Shown: positions 63,037 to 64,000 of the stretch, piece by piece
How positions within the stretch are numbered: the first letter of the stretch is position 1
Layout of the letters: every line of letters begins with the position of its first letter
Assembly: GCA_029550525.1 (NCBI GenBank)
Contig: JAKPHF010000062.1
Location: 372,001 to 436,000 of the forward strand
Direction: 5' to 3'
DNA length: 64,000 bases
Origin: Planctomycetota bacterium
Lineage (GTDB): Bacteria > Planctomycetota > Phycisphaerae > UBA1845 > PWPN01
The notes under the pieces: generated by a model
Told to the model about the DNA's origin: nothing
Database searches by the model: none
Seen by the model: only the letters and a program-made list of their open reading frames with translations
Position numbers and translations under genes: made by a program

Positions 63037-64000
63037 ATGAGTCTTAACGCGAGAATCGGCACTTACCGTCAACGACCTGTCCTGTTCATCAACGATGTTC
63101 CCACCACGGAGTTCTGGTGCTACGGCGACCCGAATGCGATCCGGGATTTCGAGGCCTGTGGGCTTCGTATCTGCCAGTTCCACGTGCCGTTCCCCTCGTG
63201 GTGGACGGGCCCGGGACAATACGACTTCGAGCCCACCGCGCAGAAGATCCGCGAATTCCTCGACCTTGTCCCTTCGGTACTGCTCCTGCCGCGGGTGAAC
63301 TTCGGCTACGTCGGCGAGGAATGGTGGGGCCGGCTGCATCCCGATGAACTGGCGGTCGGCCTCGACCTCACGGGCCGGCCCGTCGATTACATGCAGATTC
63401 GAGCTCGGCCGGTGGACTGCTGGTTCTCGTCCGCCTCAAAGGTCTGGACCGATGACGCCACGCAAGCCATGCGGGCGTTCGTTGATTTCTGCGAAACACG
63501 GTTCGGCGAGCATATCCTGGGCTATCAGATCGGCGGGGGCATCTCGGCCGAGTGGTTCCGCTGGTGGAACTTCGTGGAGCGCACGTACGAGGACTACTCG
63601 GCCGTCGCGCTGGCGGCGTTCCGGAGGTATCTGCGGGACAAGTACGTCAGCGACGATCGGCTGCGCAGCGCCTGGCATCGGCCGGACGTGAATCTCGATA
63701 CCGCCGAGCTGCCCAGTCCGCAGCGCCAGCACGAGACTGCCTTGGGTTATCTGCGGGACCCGCAGACCGAACGCGACGTGGTGGACTGGCTCGAATGCTT
63801 AAGCGTCAACAACGTGACGCAGATCCTGTCGCTGGCCGAGGCGGCCAAGAGTGCATGCAAACACCGCAAGATCGTGGGCACGTTCTTCGGCTATCTGTGG
63901 CCGCACTGGAACACGCAGTGCCCGGCCAAAGCCGGCCACATCGGGCTCGAGCGCGTGCTGGCCAGCCCGTTCGTGGACTACATCAGCTCGCCCTACCACT
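63037..64000 (+). CDS. Glycosidase-like protein (GH42/clan A), cut by window edge
   Basis: An open frame of 321 codons starts at ATG 63037, four bases after the GH35-like stop, and continues past base 64000. The protein begins MSLNARIGTYRQRPVLFIND without a signal peptide. The barrel is seen in FWCYGDPNAIRDFEACGLR, QFHVPFPSWWTGPGQYDFEP and QIGGGISAEWFRW, where Glu172 is in the position of the acid/base Glu of GH42-type enzymes. WLECLSVNNVTQILSLAEAAK and GTFFGYLWPHWN continue the barrel. It is probably cotranscribed with the GH35-like gene. The C-terminal half, including any nucleophile, is outside the window. Confidence 0.75.
   Translation, partial: MSLNARIGTYRQRPVLFINDVPTTEFWCYGDPNAIRDFEACGLRICQFHVPFPSWWTGPGQYDFEPTAQKIREFLDLVPSVLLLPRVNFGYVGEEWWGRLHPDELAVGLDLTGRPVDYMQIRARPVDCWFSSASKVWTDDATQAMRAFVDFCETRFGEHILGYQIGGGISAEWFRWWNFVERTYEDYSAVALAAFRRYLRDKYVSDDRLRSAWHRPDVNLDTAELPSPQRQHETALGYLRDPQTERDVVDWLECLSVNNVTQILSLAEAAKSACKHRKIVGTFFGYLWPHWNTQCPAKAGHIGLERVLASPFVDYISSPYH

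Overview
The window is GC-rich, densely coded bacterial DNA that most likely comes from a planctomycete, probably class Phycisphaerae. That assignment is inferred from content: a sulfatase, many secreted glycoside-hydrolase-like proteins, dockerin-like EF-hand tails, a PEP-CTERM protein, a prepilin-like protein with an N-terminal methylation motif, a MoxR/DUF58/VWA cluster, uroporphyrinogen-decarboxylase-like methyltransferases, phytanoyl-CoA-dioxygenase-like proteins, and dispersed intergenic repeats. No rRNA, tRNA, CRISPR array, transposase or phage gene was recognised.

Layout. 1-8000: the start of an unidentified minus-strand gene cut by the window edge, then the recombination helicase-nuclease pair addB-addA on the minus strand. 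8060-12411: a complete phosphate-uptake operon pstS-pstC-pstA-pstB-phoU with overlapping or nearly touching genes. 12483-21330: folP, a large NPCBM/FN3 lipoprotein, a cyclophilin, a CAP-domain lipoprotein, an MFS transporter, a DksA-like protein with an incomplete zinc site, a gene-free stretch ending in an intrinsic terminator (candidate small RNA), and purM. 21512-32981: an alkaline-phosphatase-fold-like lipoprotein, an iron-type ABC permease without an adjacent ATPase, an NHL-propeller lipoprotein, then VWA protein, MoxR ATPase, DUF58 protein and BatA-like VWA protein.

33082-54633 is exoproteome and carbohydrate territory: sulfatase, GH43, a Tat-exported Gfo/Idh/MocA oxidoreductase, a TIM-barrel glycosidase-like protein, a membrane-fusion adaptor plus MacB-type permease, two secreted proteins sharing an unrecognised domain (one fused to a beta-propeller and dockerin), a beta-helix/PA14 protein, a CARDB/HEXXH/dockerin protein, a pseudopilin-like protein, a zinc-ribbon membrane protein, a GH63-like enzyme and a PEP-CTERM protein.

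54925-64000 holds a corrinoid protein, two uroporphyrinogen-decarboxylase-like proteins, three phytanoyl-CoA-dioxygenase-like oxygenases, a GH35-like galactosidase and a further clan-A glycosidase-like gene running off the right edge. I read this as a methyl-transfer and oxidation module placed beside glycan-degradation genes. Its substrate is not visible.

Many intergenic gaps carry short dispersed repeats: two copies of a roughly 66-bp hairpin element, several GGCATC(C/T)TGCC palindromes just after stop codons, two copies of a CGCCCCG-flanked element, and low-complexity word repeats. Several lie between convergent genes, where they could act as terminators.
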